Shown: positions 9,501 through 18,327 of the stretch, in pieces | Layout: each line of letters begins with the position of its first letter | Numbering within the stretch: position 1 is the first letter of the stretch | DNA from: Stenotrophomonas sp. UBA2302 | Lineage (GTDB): Bacteria; Pseudomonadota; Gammaproteobacteria; Xanthomonadales; Xanthomonadaceae | Direction: 5' to 3' | DNA: 64,000 bases | NCBI GenBank assembly: GCA_002345545.1 | Contig: DDVW01000053.1 | Location: 80,805 to 144,804, forward strand | Notes under the pieces: model-generated | Told to the model about the DNA's origin: nothing | Seen by the model: only the letters and a program-made list of their open reading frames with translations | The model's database searches: none | Position numbers and translations under genes: made by a program

Positions 9501-11553
9501 TGCAGTAGGCGCGCAGCATCGAGACTTGGCGCCAGTCCAGCGCCGCCCCCAGCACCAGCCGGTTGAAACCGTCGTTCTCGGCATCGCCATGCCACACACG
9601 CGCAAACGCTTCGCTGAAGGCGGCATTGGCACGGACCGGATCGATCGGGCCGATGGCCGACTCGACCTCGAAGTCCTGCACATATACCGGCGCGTTGTCG
9701 ACCATCAGCCGGTACGGCCGTTCGGCCATCACCCGCAGTCCCATGTTCTCCATCATCGGCAGCACGTCCGACAGCGGAAGGTCCTTGAGCTGGCGATACA
9801 GCTTCAGCCGCAGGCCTTCCGCGCCATCGCGCTGCAGCGTCTGCAGGCTCAGGCGCAGATCGTCGGGGCCGGTCAACGCATCCAGCTGCGCCACGTCGGC
9901 AGCGGCGATCTGGGCGCTGGAATCTTCGATATAGCCGGCCGGCAGTGCCTTGCCGATCCGCGAGGCGATCCGCAGTCCTTCATTTTCCCCGTGGCTGGCG
10001 ATCAATGCCTCACGCAGATCGTCCTGCCAGTTGCGCAATACGTTAGCCAAACGTTTCTCCAAATCGCCGGTATCCGGCTCAAGATTCCCACCGGCCCGGG
10101 GCCGGACAATCAGGTGAAGCTGCGCCAGCGGCGAGTCACCCAACACCACACTGGAGTCCACGTGCTCCCCCTGCAACGCATCACGCAGCATGGCTTCCAC
10201 ACGCAGACGCACATCCGTATTGAAACGCTCACGCGGCAGGAAAACCAGCGTGGAGATGAAACTGCTGAAACGGTCACGGCGCAGGAACATGCGACTGCGC
10301 GCACGCTCCTGCAATCCCAGCACGCCGGTCGCGGTGCGGAACAGTTCGTCCTCGCTGGACTGGAACAGCTCCTCGCGTGGCAGCGACTCGATGATATGGC
10401 GTAGCGCCTTGCCGCTGTGGCTGGACACACTCAGGCCCGCACGCTGCATCACATTCTGATAGCGCTGCCGCACCAGCGGGATTTCCCACGGGCGGCAGCT
10501 GTAGGCGCTGGAAGTGAACAGGCCGAGGAAGCGTTGCTCGCCGATGATCCGGCCCTTGGCATCGAACTCCAGCACGCCGATGTAGTCCATGTAACCGCCA
10601 CGATGGACCCGCGAGCGGGCATTGGTCTTGGTCAGGATCAGGACATCGGCAAGCTGGCGGCTGTCGCTCAAGCCCTGCGCTGCCAGCCCTTTGACCGGAC
10701 GCGGCGGTGAGCCCTCGGTGCCACGCATCAACCCCAGGCCAGTGCCTTCGCAGGCGGCCAGCACGGTTTCTCCACTGCGCTTTTCCACCTTGTATTCGCG
10801 GTAGCCGAAGAACGTGAAGTGGTTGTCGGCGGCCCAGCGCAGGAATTCCTGGGCCTCCGTGCGCGAAACATCGTCCACCGGCAACGGCCGTGTCGCCAGC
10901 TCATCGGCCAGCGCCAGCGCCCGGTTGCGCATCGGCTCCCAGTCGTTGACGGCCGCACGCACCTCTTCCAGCACGCTACGGATGCGTTGCTCCAGTGCCG
11001 GCAGCGCAGCGGCCGGCTGCCGCTCGATCTCCAGCAGCATCACCGATTCGACCGTGCCTTCACCGACCTTTTGCAGCTTGCCGGCGGTATCGCGCGACAG
11101 TCTGATCAGTGGATGCCCCAGCACATGGATACCGATGCCCTGCCCGGCCAGTGCCAGCGATACCGAGTCCACCAGGAACGGCATGTCGTCGTTGACGATC
11201 TGCAGCACCGTATGCGCCGTATCCCCGCCGTACTCCTTCAAGGTCGGATTGAAGGCCCGCACACTGGCCGTGCCGGGTTTGCGCACCCGGGCGAATTCAA
11301 GCATTCCGGCGGCGTGGCGCGCCCAGTCTTCAGCCGGGTGCAGGCTGAACTCCTCCGCATCCATCCGCTGGTAGAACGCGGCGGCGAAGGCCAGTGCCTG
11401 GTCCTGCGCCGCGACGGGATAGTGTTTGCGCAGCGCAATGAAAACAGGCTCCAGCGACAGGACAGCCGCCGGAGCCGTAGAGGAGGATGGGGATGCGGGG
11501 GATAAACCAGATTTCCTGTTGGCAGACTTCGCACTACGGTTTTGCGATTTCAT
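6562..11553 (-). CDS. gdhB: NAD-specific glutamate dehydrogenase, large (180 kDa) type
   Basis: A 1663-residue protein of the Bac_GDH family, which oxidises glutamate to 2-oxoglutarate with NAD+ and works catabolically. The long N-terminal regulatory half precedes a catalytic core that begins near residue 850 with VARGGLRWSDRREDFRTE and KAQMVKNTVIVPVGSKGGFF, containing the glutamate-binding lysines; GEGGNLGMTQLGR further on belongs to the dinucleotide-binding part. Length is close to the Pseudomonas and Streptomyces enzymes (about 1620-1660). The ATG at 11553 is the only upstream start but has no clear ribosome site. It could receive glutamate from the hut operon, which is inference. The symbol gdhB follows the Pseudomonas name; gdh2 is also used. 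Confidence 0.94.
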   Translation of the reverse strand: MKSQNRSAKSANRKSGLSPASPSSSTAPAAVLSLEPVFIALRKHYPVAAQDQALAFAAAFYQRMDAEEFSLHPAEDWARHAAGMLEFARVRKPGTASVRAFNPTLKEYGGDTAHTVLQIVNDDMPFLVDSVSLALAGQGIGIHVLGHPLIRLSRDTAGKLQKVGEGTVESVMLLEIERQPAAALPALEQRIRSVLEEVRAAVNDWEPMRNRALALADELATRPLPVDDVSRTEAQEFLRWAADNHFTFFGYREYKVEKRSGETVLAACEGTGLGLMRGTEGSPPRPVKGLAAQGLSDSRQLADVLILTKTNARSRVHRGGYMDYIGVLEFDAKGRIIGEQRFLGLFTSSAYSCRPWEIPLVRQRYQNVMQRAGLSVSSHSGKALRHIIESLPREELFQSSEDELFRTATGVLGLQERARSRMFLRRDRFSSFISTLVFLPRERFNTDVRLRVEAMLRDALQGEHVDSSVVLGDSPLAQLHLIVRPRAGGNLEPDTGDLEKRLANVLRNWQDDLREALIASHGENEGLRIASRIGKALPAGYIEDSSAQIAAADVAQLDALTGPDDLRLSLQTLQRDGAEGLRLKLYRQLKDLPLSDVLPMMENMGLRVMAERPYRLMVDNAPVYVQDFEVESAIGPIDPVRANAAFSEAFARVWHGDAENDGFNRLVLGAALDWRQVSMLRAYCKYLLQIGVPFSQAYVEGTFNRYPLLARLIVELFEARFEPAPVTGKAVLDVQLAQFKMLAGDDAGTLKLLDGVVAARKGKRDARMALVREVLVKLLDGVSSLDEDRILRSFIGVIEATLRTSYYLPRKDGVRADGGPTDYISFKLEAAKVPDAPKPRPYREIWVCGPRVEGTHLRFGAVARGGLRWSDRREDFRTEVLGLVKAQMVKNTVIVPVGSKGGFFAKQLPDPSVDRDAWFAEGVACYKRFINGLLDITDNIVDNAIVPPQGVVRHDLDDPYLVVAADKGTASFSDIANGIAAAHGFWLDDAFASGGSVGYSHKGMGITARGAWESVKRHFRALGRDCQRQDFTVVGIGDMSGDVFGNGMLLSEHTRLVCAFDHRHIFLDPNPVAATSFKERARLFTVPRSSWTDYNSKLISKGGGIYPRSLKSIEITPQVREVLGIDAGIKAMTPTELISAALKAPVDLLWNGGIGTYIKAANETHAEVGDRANSGLRVNGGELRCRIVGEGGNLGMTQLGRIEAAQAGVLLNTDFIDNSAGVDTSDHEVNIKILLNDVVRAKKLTVAQRNKLLASMTDEVAELVLMDNYRQNQAISLMERMSAKRLGSKQHFIRTLEQQGLLDRQIEYLPSDAELSARKLRGLGLTRPELAVILSYSKIVAFQQLLDSDIPEDPYLSKELLRYFPQPLQKKYAGAMETHRLKREIIATAVTNQTINRMGATFLMRMQEDTGRTVAEVAKAYTISRETLDARALWEQIDALDGTLPEAVQVDALEVIWKLQRSFVRWLLGRPGAMPGITAAVDRYQGPFNDIRVASGVLPDSQRPAYEASVVAWKEKGLPAALAKQLSELQFLEPAFDIIELARTRKLKPVDVSKVHFRLGEALQMPWLFEQIDALEVNGRWHAVARGVLRDELATHQRVLTGQVLSMKGSGAEAKVAAWIRRDDSSLRFTLAMLAELAEQKTLDYPTVSVAVQRLGQLAAHGA

Positions 11554-11786
11554 GAGGGAGCTTCTGGCGGGTGCTCGCTGGAGAAAGCCGGATTGTAGCC
11601 TTCACCCGGCCCCACGCCTTGCTGCAGGACGGCATGGAAATGTCTGGCAAAGGGCGGCACCGCAATGGTTTGCGCCAACACCACAGATTCCGGCAACCAC
11701 CGGTGGACGGTGTAGGGCACAACGGCAGCGGCAATTCTCCCGTACCCATGAAACAGAAGTGGAAAAATAACTGTATTAATCCTGTA

Positions 11787-11804
11787 CTGGACGGTATAGT
11801 CCAG
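11787..11804 (+). promoter_or_regulatory. Candidate TetR operator over the efflux promoter
   Basis: CTGGAC, a 6-base spacer GGTATA and GTCCAG form a perfect inverted repeat ending 5 bases before the GTG start of the TetR gene. A -10-like TATAGT lies inside it at 11795-11800, with a weak TGTATT 17 bases upstream. Binding here would block the promoter of tetR and the whole pump operon. Confidence 0.62.
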
Positions 11805-11809
11805 CCCCT

Positions 11810-12475
11810 GTGCCGACCTCCCCTGCCGCCGACAGCGCCCACGATGCACGCGATCTTCGCGTGTTCGATGCCGTGCGCGAACTGCTCGCCGTCCAGGGCA
11901 TGCGCCTGAGCATGAGTGCGGTGGCCGCGCGTGCCGGTTGCTCCAAGCAGACGCTTTACAGCCGCTACGGTTGCAAGCGCGACCTGTTGCGCAGGGCCAT
12001 GCAGCTGCATGTCTCCACCGCCACCTCCGCCCTTGCCGTCAGCTCCGAAAAGCCGCTGCGGGAAATTCTGCTGGGTTTCGCGCTGGGTTATCTGGAGCAC
12101 CGCAACCAGCCAGAGGTACGCCAGACGGCCCGGGTGATCGTCGCAGGCATCCAGGAGTTCCGCGAGGAATCGAAGTTCATGTACCTCGGCAGCGTCGAGA
12201 CGCTGTGCGATCACATGGCTGAATGGATGCAAACCGAGATAGCGCGTGGACGCCTGCACCATGACGACCCGCAGTTCATGGCCGAGCTGTTACTTAGCAT
12301 GCTCGCCGGCCAGGACTTCGAGCGTCAGCGTTTCCATGTCCCCCACCGCGACGACGCTGCACAGCGCCGCCGCTGGGCCGAATTCGCCACCGACAGTTTC
12401 CTGCGCGCGTTCGCCACGCACGGGGACGCTGTCGCGCTTACCCATAAAAACAACTCCCGGAGTTACTCCTCATGA
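11810..12475 (+). CDS. TetR/AcrR-family repressor of the adjacent RND pump
   Basis: A 221-residue regulator. The N-terminal helix-turn-helix spans about residues 14-60, with AVAARAGCSKQTLYSRYGCKRDLL as the typical TetR recognition segment; the remainder is the ligand-binding domain, with a long C-terminal tail. The start is a GTG at 11810 directly after an inverted repeat. Its TGA overlaps the ATG of the membrane-fusion gene (ATGA). Regulator and pump therefore share one transcript, unlike the divergent smeT/smeDEF or acrR/acrAB layout. Autorepression with induction by pump substrates is the likely mode, by analogy. Confidence 0.88.
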   Translation: MPTSPAADSAHDARDLRVFDAVRELLAVQGMRLSMSAVAARAGCSKQTLYSRYGCKRDLLRRAMQLHVSTATSALAVSSEKPLREILLGFALGYLEHRNQPEVRQTARVIVAGIQEFREESKFMYLGSVETLCDHMAEWMQTEIARGRLHHDDPQFMAELLLSMLAGQDFERQRFHVPHRDDAAQRRRWAEFATDSFLRAFATHGDAVALTHKNNSRSYSS

Positions 12476-13653
12476 CCTCCCCGCTCCGCATTCTTGCACT
12501 TGCCTTCGCCGCCGCGTTCGCTTTGGCGGCCTGCAAGAAAGAACAGGCACAGATCGCGCCCCCACCGCCGGAGGTGGGTGTGATCGACGCCACCCCGCAG
12601 ACGCTGCCGTTGCAGCGCGAGCTGGTGGGCCGTCTGTCACCGTTCCGCTCGTCCGATGTCCGCGCACGTATTCCGGGGGTGTTGCAGAAGCGCATCTATG
12701 AAGAAGGCAGCACGGTCAAGGAAGGCCAGCCGCTGTTCCAGATCGATCCTGCGCCGCTGCAGGCCGCGCTGGCTTCGGCCGAGGCCGCGCTGAGCGCCGC
12801 CCGCGCGACCCATATCAATGCCAAAACCACCGCCGACCGTGCCCGCACTCTGGCACCGCAGAAGTTTGTTTCCCAGTCCGACCTGGACAATGCCGAGGCC
12901 GCCGAGCGCAGCAGTGCGGCCGCGGTACAGCAGGCACAGGCGGCCGTCACCAGCGCCCGCATCAACCTGGGCTATGCCCGGGTCACCGCGCCGATCTCCG
13001 GCCTTGCCGGCAAGCAGCAGGTGACCGAGGGCGCGCTGGTCGGCCAGGGTGAAGCCACCTTGCTGACCACGGTCGACCAGATCGACCCTCTGTACGTGAA
13101 TTTCTCCATGACCGCCGAAGAGCTGGGCACGCTGCGCGCAGCCCAGGAAAAGGGTGCCGTGGCATTGGCCGGCGATGGCAAGACCACCATACGTGTCAAC
13201 CTGCCCGACGGCTCGACCTATGCACACGAAGGCACGCTGGACTTTTCCGCCACCACGGTCGATCCGGCCACCGGCGCGGTGTCACTGCGTGCCCAGCTGC
13301 CCAACCCCGAGCATGTGCTGCTGCCGGGTTCTTTCGTCAGCTTCAAGGCCAACCTCGGCGAGCGCAACAACGCCTTCCTCGTCCCGCAGCAGGCGGTACA
13401 GCGGGATACCCGCGGCGGCTTTGTGCTGGTGGTCGGCAAGGACGGCAACGTCGTGCGCAAGGCGGTGACGCTGGGCAACGAGCAGGGTGGCAACTGGTTG
13501 ATCTCCTCCGGTCTGGAAGCCGGTGACCAGGTCATCGTGTCCGGTATCCAGAAGGTCAAGGAAGGGGCCCCGGCCAAGGCCACGCCGTGGCAGCCGAACG
13601 CCGCCGCGCCCGCCACCAGCGCTCCGGCGCCGGCGAAGGAAACGAAGGAATAA
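12472..13653 (+). CDS. RND efflux periplasmic adaptor (membrane-fusion) lipoprotein
   Basis: A 393-residue AcrA/MexA-like adaptor that bridges an inner-membrane RND pump to an outer-membrane channel. The signal peptide ends in a lipobox LAAC with lipidated C21. Then come the barrel-sandwich and coiled-coil hairpin (FQIDPAPLQAALASAEAALS and following, about 80-165), the beta-barrel, and the membrane-proximal region ending about 360. The last 30 residues are an Ala/Pro/Lys-rich tail. It overlaps tetR by 4 bases and is followed 12 bases later by the pump gene. It is Sme-type by general similarity; which numbered Sme pump it corresponds to cannot be settled from sequence alone. Confidence 0.93.
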   Translation: MTSPLRILALAFAAAFALAACKKEQAQIAPPPPEVGVIDATPQTLPLQRELVGRLSPFRSSDVRARIPGVLQKRIYEEGSTVKEGQPLFQIDPAPLQAALASAEAALSAARATHINAKTTADRARTLAPQKFVSQSDLDNAEAAERSSAAAVQQAQAAVTSARINLGYARVTAPISGLAGKQQVTEGALVGQGEATLLTTVDQIDPLYVNFSMTAEELGTLRAAQEKGAVALAGDGKTTIRVNLPDGSTYAHEGTLDFSATTVDPATGAVSLRAQLPNPEHVLLPGSFVSFKANLGERNNAFLVPQQAVQRDTRGGFVLVVGKDGNVVRKAVTLGNEQGGNWLISSGLEAGDQVIVSGIQKVKEGAPAKATPWQPNAAAPATSAPAPAKETKE

Positions 13654-13665
13654 CGGACCGCTCCC

Positions 13666-16600
13666 ATGCCTAAATTCTTTATCGACCACCCGGTATTCGC
13701 CTGGGTGGTGGCCATTCTGATCTCGCTGGGCGGGGTGATCTCCATCCTCAACCTGGGCGTCGAGTCCTATCCCAGCGTGGCCCCGCCGCAGATCACCGTT
13801 TCGGCCACCTACCCCGGTGCCAGCGCCTCCACCGCCGAGAAATCGGTCACCCAGATCATCGAGCAGCAGCTCACCGGCATCGACAACCTGGTCTATTTCA
13901 ACTCCTCGTCGTCCTCCACTGGCCGGGTGACCATCACCCTGACCTTCGACAGCGGCACCGACGCCGACATCGCCCAGGTGCAGGTGCAGAACAAGGTGGC
14001 GCTGGCCACGCCGCGCCTGCCCTCGGAGGTGACCAAGCAGGGCGTAGTCGTGGCCAAAGCCAATGCCGGCTTCCTGATGGCCGTCGGCGTGCGCTCCGAT
14101 GACGGTGCGATCGACCGCGACGCGCTCAACGACATCGTCGGCGCGCGTGTGCTGGAGCAGATCTCGCGCGTTCCGGGCGTCGGCAGCACCCAGCAGTTCG
14201 GCTCCGAATACGCCATGCGCATCTGGCTGAACCCGGAAAAGCTGCAGGGCTACCACCTGTCCGCCACCGATGTGTACAACGCCATCGGCACCCAGAACCT
14301 GCAGTTCGCCGCCGGCTCGGTGGGCGGCGACCCGGCGCCCAACGGCCATGCGTTCACCGCCACGGTGGCCGCAGAAGGACGCTACAGCTCGCCGGAAGAG
14401 TTCGAGAACACCATCCTGCGCGCCAACAGCGACGGCAGCGTGGTCAGGCTCAAGGACGTGGCTACGGTCGCATTCGGAGCAACCACCTACGGCTTTGACA
14501 CCAAGTACAACGGCAAGCCGGTGGCGGCCTTCGCCATCCAGCTGCTGCCCGGTGCCAACGCGCTGAACGTGTCCGACGCGGTGCGCGCCAAGATGGACGA
14601 GCTGGCCCCCAGCTTCCCGCCGGGCGTGAGCTGGTTCACCCCGTTCGACAGCACCACCTTCGTCAAGATCTCGATCAAGGAAGTGGTGGGCACACTGGTG
14701 GAAGCCATCATCCTGGTGTTCCTGGTGATGCTGATCTTCCTGCAGAACTTCCGCGCGACGATCATCCCCACGCTGGTGATCCCGGTGGCCCTGCTCGGCA
14801 CCTTCATGGGCATGCTGATGCTGGGCTTCACCATCAACCAGCTGACTCTGTTCGCGATGGTGCTGGCGATCGGCATCGTGGTCGACGATGCCATCGTGGT
14901 GGTCGAGAACGTCGAGCGCATCATGACCGAGGAAGGCCTGCCGCCACGGGCCGCCACACAGAAGGCGATGGGCCAGATCACCGGCGCGGTGGTGGCGATC
15001 ACCGTGGTACTGGCGGCGGTGTTCATCCCCAGCGCCATGCAGCCCGGCGCCTCGGGCGAGATCTACAAGCAGTTCGCGCTGACCATCGCCATCTCGATGG
15101 GCTTCTCCGCCCTGCTGGCGCTGACCTTCACCCCGGCCCTGTGCGCGGCGTTCCTGCTGCCGACCCACAACGACAAGCCGAACTGGGTCTACCGCACGTT
15201 CAACAAGTACTACGGCAAGGTCGAGCACAGCTATGTCGGCATGGTCGGTGGCGTCATCAAACGCGCACCGCGCTGGATGATGGTGTTCGGCCTGCTGGTG
15301 GTGCTGTGCGGCTTCCTGTTCACCCGCCTGCCGGGCAGCTTCCTGCCGGAAGAGGACCAGGGCTATGCGCTGGCCATCGTGCAGTTGCCGCCGGGTGCCA
15401 CCAAGACCCGCACCATGGGCGTGTTCGACCAGTTGCTGGGCACGCTGCAGAAGGAAGACGCCTTCGAAGGCATGATGCAGGTCACCGGCTTCAGCTTCCT
15501 GGGCATGGGCGAGAACGTCGGCATGGCGTTCATCCGCCTCAAGGACTGGGATGAGCGCAAGGTCACCGCGCCGGAGTTCATCCAGGCCATGAACAAGAAG
15601 GCCTACGGCATCAAGGATGCGCAGATCTTCTTCGTCAACCTGCCCACGGTACAGGGCCTGGGCCAGTTCGGCGGCTTCGACATGTGGCTGCAGGACCGTG
15701 CCGGCGCCGGCCAGGATGCGCTGATGGAGGCGCGCAACACCCTGCTGGGTGCGGCCTCGCAGGACCCGTCGCTGGTCGGCGTGCGCCCCAACACGCTGGA
15801 GAATTCGCCGCAGCTGCAGCTGTCGGTGGACCGCGTGAAGGCCCAGGCCATGGGCGTGTCGGTCAATGATGTCTACACCGCGATCCAGATGATGCTGGCA
15901 CCGGTCTACGTCAACGACTTCTTCTATGGCGGTCGCATCAAGCGCGTCAACATGCAGGCTGATGCCGCCTACCGCACCGGTCCGGAATCACTGCGCAGCT
16001 ACTACGTGCCCAGCACCCTGTCCAAGGATGCCGATGGCCAGCCGGCGATGATTCCGCTCAGCACCGTGGTCAAGTCCGAGTGGATCTACGCCCCGCCGGC
16101 GCTGAACCGCTACAACGGCTATTCGGCGGTGAACATCGTCGGTGCACCGGCTCCCGGTGGCAGCTCCGGGCAGGCGATGACCACGATGGAAAACCTGGTG
16201 CATGACGAGTTGCCGGCCGGCTTCGGCTTCGACTGGAGCGGCATGTCCTACCAGGAAATCCTCGCCGGCAACGCCGCGACGCTGCTGATGGTGCTGTCCA
16301 TCGTGGTGGTGTTCCTGTGCCTGGCCGCGCTGTATGAAAGCTGGTCGATTCCGGTGGCGGTGCTGCTGGTGGTGCCGATCGGCATCCTCGGCGCGGTGGT
16401 GTTCTCGCTGATGCGCGGCCTGCCGAACGATCTGTATTTCAAGATCGGCATGGTGACGGTGATCGGCCTGGCCGCCAAGAACGCGATCCTGATCGTGGAA
16501 TTCGCGGTCGAGCAGCGCGCCCTGGGCAAGACCCTGCGCGAGGCGGCGATCGAAGCGGCGCACCTGCGCTTCCGCCCGATCCTGATGACCTCCTTCGCGT

Positions 16601-16830
16601 TCATCCTCGGTGTGCTGCCGATGGCCATCTCCACCGGCGCCGGTGCCAATGCCCGCCACTCGCTGGGCACCGGCGTGATTGGTGGCATGCTGTTTGCCAC
16701 CATCATCGGCGTGCTGCTGATCCCGCTGTTCTTCGTCACCGTGCGCCGCATGCTGGGCGACAAGCTCGACGAGCAGTCCAAGGAATACATCGAGCAGCAC
16801 CAGGTGCGCACCGTGCAGCAGGACCGCTGA
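13666..16830 (+). CDS. RND multidrug efflux transporter, HAE1 family
   Basis: A 1054-residue inner-membrane proton/drug antiporter of the AcrB/MexB type. The proton-relay aspartates are D407 and D408 in GIVVDDAIVVVENVER (same numbering as AcrB), and the partner lysine is K938 in GLAAKNAILIVEF. Two large periplasmic loops follow TM1 and TM7, as expected. The N-terminus MPKFFIDHPVFAWV is typical. It is the last gene of the tetR-adaptor-pump operon and is followed by a strong terminator, so no outer-membrane factor is encoded here; the pump must borrow a TolC-like protein made elsewhere, as several Stenotrophomonas Sme pumps do. Confidence 0.95.
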   Translation: MPKFFIDHPVFAWVVAILISLGGVISILNLGVESYPSVAPPQITVSATYPGASASTAEKSVTQIIEQQLTGIDNLVYFNSSSSSTGRVTITLTFDSGTDADIAQVQVQNKVALATPRLPSEVTKQGVVVAKANAGFLMAVGVRSDDGAIDRDALNDIVGARVLEQISRVPGVGSTQQFGSEYAMRIWLNPEKLQGYHLSATDVYNAIGTQNLQFAAGSVGGDPAPNGHAFTATVAAEGRYSSPEEFENTILRANSDGSVVRLKDVATVAFGATTYGFDTKYNGKPVAAFAIQLLPGANALNVSDAVRAKMDELAPSFPPGVSWFTPFDSTTFVKISIKEVVGTLVEAIILVFLVMLIFLQNFRATIIPTLVIPVALLGTFMGMLMLGFTINQLTLFAMVLAIGIVVDDAIVVVENVERIMTEEGLPPRAATQKAMGQITGAVVAITVVLAAVFIPSAMQPGASGEIYKQFALTIAISMGFSALLALTFTPALCAAFLLPTHNDKPNWVYRTFNKYYGKVEHSYVGMVGGVIKRAPRWMMVFGLLVVLCGFLFTRLPGSFLPEEDQGYALAIVQLPPGATKTRTMGVFDQLLGTLQKEDAFEGMMQVTGFSFLGMGENVGMAFIRLKDWDERKVTAPEFIQAMNKKAYGIKDAQIFFVNLPTVQGLGQFGGFDMWLQDRAGAGQDALMEARNTLLGAASQDPSLVGVRPNTLENSPQLQLSVDRVKAQAMGVSVNDVYTAIQMMLAPVYVNDFFYGGRIKRVNMQADAAYRTGPESLRSYYVPSTLSKDADGQPAMIPLSTVVKSEWIYAPPALNRYNGYSAVNIVGAPAPGGSSGQAMTTMENLVHDELPAGFGFDWSGMSYQEILAGNAATLLMVLSIVVVFLCLAALYESWSIPVAVLLVVPIGILGAVVFSLMRGLPNDLYFKIGMVTVIGLAAKNAILIVEFAVEQRALGKTLREAAIEAAHLRFRPILMTSFAFILGVLPMAISTGAGANARHSLGTGVIGGMLFATIIGVLLIPLFFVTVRRMLGDKLDEQSKEYIEQHQVRTVQQDR

Positions 16831-16853
16831 CCGGTCGAAACAGATGCAACGAA

Positions 16854-16882
16854 AAGCCCCGGCATTGCCGGGGCTTCTTTTT
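16854..16882 (+). terminator. Intrinsic terminator of the efflux operon
   Basis: AAGCCCCGGC, a 3-base loop ATT and GCCGGGGCTT form a 10-bp stem followed by CTTTTT, 23 bases after the pump stop codon. Classic rho-independent form on the plus strand. Confidence 0.9.
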
Positions 16883-16959
16883 GCGCCACTTGCAGCAGCA
16901 GTGCAGGTCGCGGTCTCCGATAGGGCTCTGGTCGCGCGCCTCGCCTCTGCCGGTGTAGT

Positions 16960-18108
16960 TCAGCGCACGCCGGTCTCGTTGCGGGCAATGACCATGCGCT
17001 GGATCTCGCTGGTGCCTTCGTAGATCTCGGTGATCTTGGCATCACGGAAGTAGCGCTCCAGCGGCATCTCCTTGGAATAGCCCATGCCACCGTGGATCTG
17101 CACCGCCTGGTGGGCGATCCACATCGCCGCCTCCGAGGCGGTCAGCTTGGCCACCGCCGCCTCGGTCGAGAACTTCCTGCCCTGCGACTTCAGCCACGCC
17201 GCGCGCAGGGTCAGTAGCAGCGCCGCATCCAGCTTGCACTTCATGTCGGCGATCTTGGCCTGGATCATCTGGAAGCTGCCGATCGGCGCACCGAACGACT
17301 TGCGCTCGCGCGCGTAGGCCAGCGACGCCTCATAGGCGGCACGGGCGATGCCTACCGCCTGCGAGGCGATGCCGATACGTCCGGAATCAAGCAGGCTCAT
17401 CGCGATCTTGAAGCCCTGCCCTTCAACACCGATCACATCTTCGGCACGGGCGACGTAGTCCTGGAATTCGATCTCGCAGGTGGCCGAGGCGCGTACGCCC
17501 AGCTTCGGCTCGGTCTTGCCGCGGCCGAAACCCGCACGGGTGGTGTCGATCATGAAAGCGGTGATGCCGCGCGAGCCCTTTCCGGGGTCGGTCATCGCGA
17601 ACAGCACGATGTAGCGCGCCACCGGACCGGAGGTGATCCAGCTCTTCTGGCCGTTGATGACGTAGGTGCCGTCGTCCTGCCTGACCGCGCGGCAGCGCAT
17701 CGCGGTGGCATCGGAACCGGACTGCGATTCGGTCAGCGCGAAGGCGCCGATTTCGCGGCCTTCGGCAATCGCCCGCACGTACAGCTGCTTCTGCTCCTCG
17801 CTGCCATGGTTGAGCACGGCATTGCAGAACAGCGAGTTGTTGACCGACATGATGGTGGCATGCGCGGCATCGGCGGCCGACACCTCGATGATCGCCAGCA
17901 CGCTGGATACCGGATCCATGCCGGCGCCGCCGTATTCCGCCGGCACCTCGATACCCATCAGGCCGTTCTCGCCGAGCAGGCGGATGTTCTCCAGCGGGTA
18001 TTCGCCGGTGGCATCGTGGTGTTCGGCGCTGGGGCCGATCTTCTCTTGGGCGATGCGCCGGGCCACGTCCTGCAACATCAGTTGTTCTTCGGAAAAGCTG
18101 AAATCCAC
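16960..18108 (-). CDS. Acyl-CoA dehydrogenase, short/medium-chain type
   Basis: A 382-residue FAD enzyme that introduces the trans-2 double bond in acyl-CoA, passing electrons to ETF. Signatures: the FAD and substrate block FALTESQSGSDATAM near 130, the second ACAD signature in the C-terminal half, and the catalytic base E364 in IYEGTSEIQR, in the position used by butyryl- and short-chain enzymes. The start is GTG at 18108, preceded by GGGAGGGG. Closest in feel to short- or short/branched-chain dehydrogenases; chain length cannot be fixed here. No ETF, thiolase or hydratase lies beside it, so it stands alone and is transcribed away from the met operon. Confidence 0.9.
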   Translation of the reverse strand: MDFSFSEEQLMLQDVARRIAQEKIGPSAEHHDATGEYPLENIRLLGENGLMGIEVPAEYGGAGMDPVSSVLAIIEVSAADAAHATIMSVNNSLFCNAVLNHGSEEQKQLYVRAIAEGREIGAFALTESQSGSDATAMRCRAVRQDDGTYVINGQKSWITSGPVARYIVLFAMTDPGKGSRGITAFMIDTTRAGFGRGKTEPKLGVRASATCEIEFQDYVARAEDVIGVEGQGFKIAMSLLDSGRIGIASQAVGIARAAYEASLAYARERKSFGAPIGSFQMIQAKIADMKCKLDAALLLTLRAAWLKSQGRKFSTEAAVAKLTASEAAMWIAHQAVQIHGGMGYSKEMPLERYFRDAKITEIYEGTSEIQRMVIARNETGVR

Positions 18109-18296
18109 TACACCCCTCCCAGGGCATTACGAAGTTTCGATTGTAACTGTCGACTCGGGAAGGGTGCGAAGAACATGGAAGGGGCGCGGCATAAGCACGG
18201 CTTCTGAGTGCCCCGGCAGGTGCCGATTCAGATTCGCGCCTCCACGTTCCTCTCCGCCTGCTTCCGCGCCTTGACCCTGCCGCGTTGCAGCAGCAG

Positions 18297-18326
18297 AATA
18301 TCTCTCTATCTCGATAGGTAGATATT
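18297..18326 (+). promoter_or_regulatory. 30-bp near-palindrome, candidate ArsR-family operator
   Basis: AATATCTCTCTATC at 18297-18310, a 2-base spacer TC, and GATAGGTAGATATT at 18313-18326 match as inverted halves at 12 of 14 positions. It ends one base before the ATG of the ArsR-methyltransferase gene, is AT-rich in a GC-rich setting, and contains the only ribosome-site-like AGG. Likely the operator controlling the regulator and metH. Confidence 0.75.
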
Positions 18327-18327
18327 T

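Noticed and set aside
6349..10404. A 1351-codon open frame on the plus strand
   Set aside because: It lies wholly antisense to the glutamate dehydrogenase and nadK genes, has low-complexity His/Gln/Arg/Leu-rich composition typical of GC-rich antisense frames, and no recognisable domain.
13282..15228. 648-codon minus-strand frame opposite the RND pump
   Set aside because: Antisense shadow of the adaptor and pump genes; composition rich in Asp, His, Gly and Arg with no domain.
18109..18296. SAH or SAM riboswitch ahead of the met genes
   Set aside because: I looked for the conserved core of SAH and SAM riboswitches in the 219-bp gap and found none; the palindrome next to the start explains control better.
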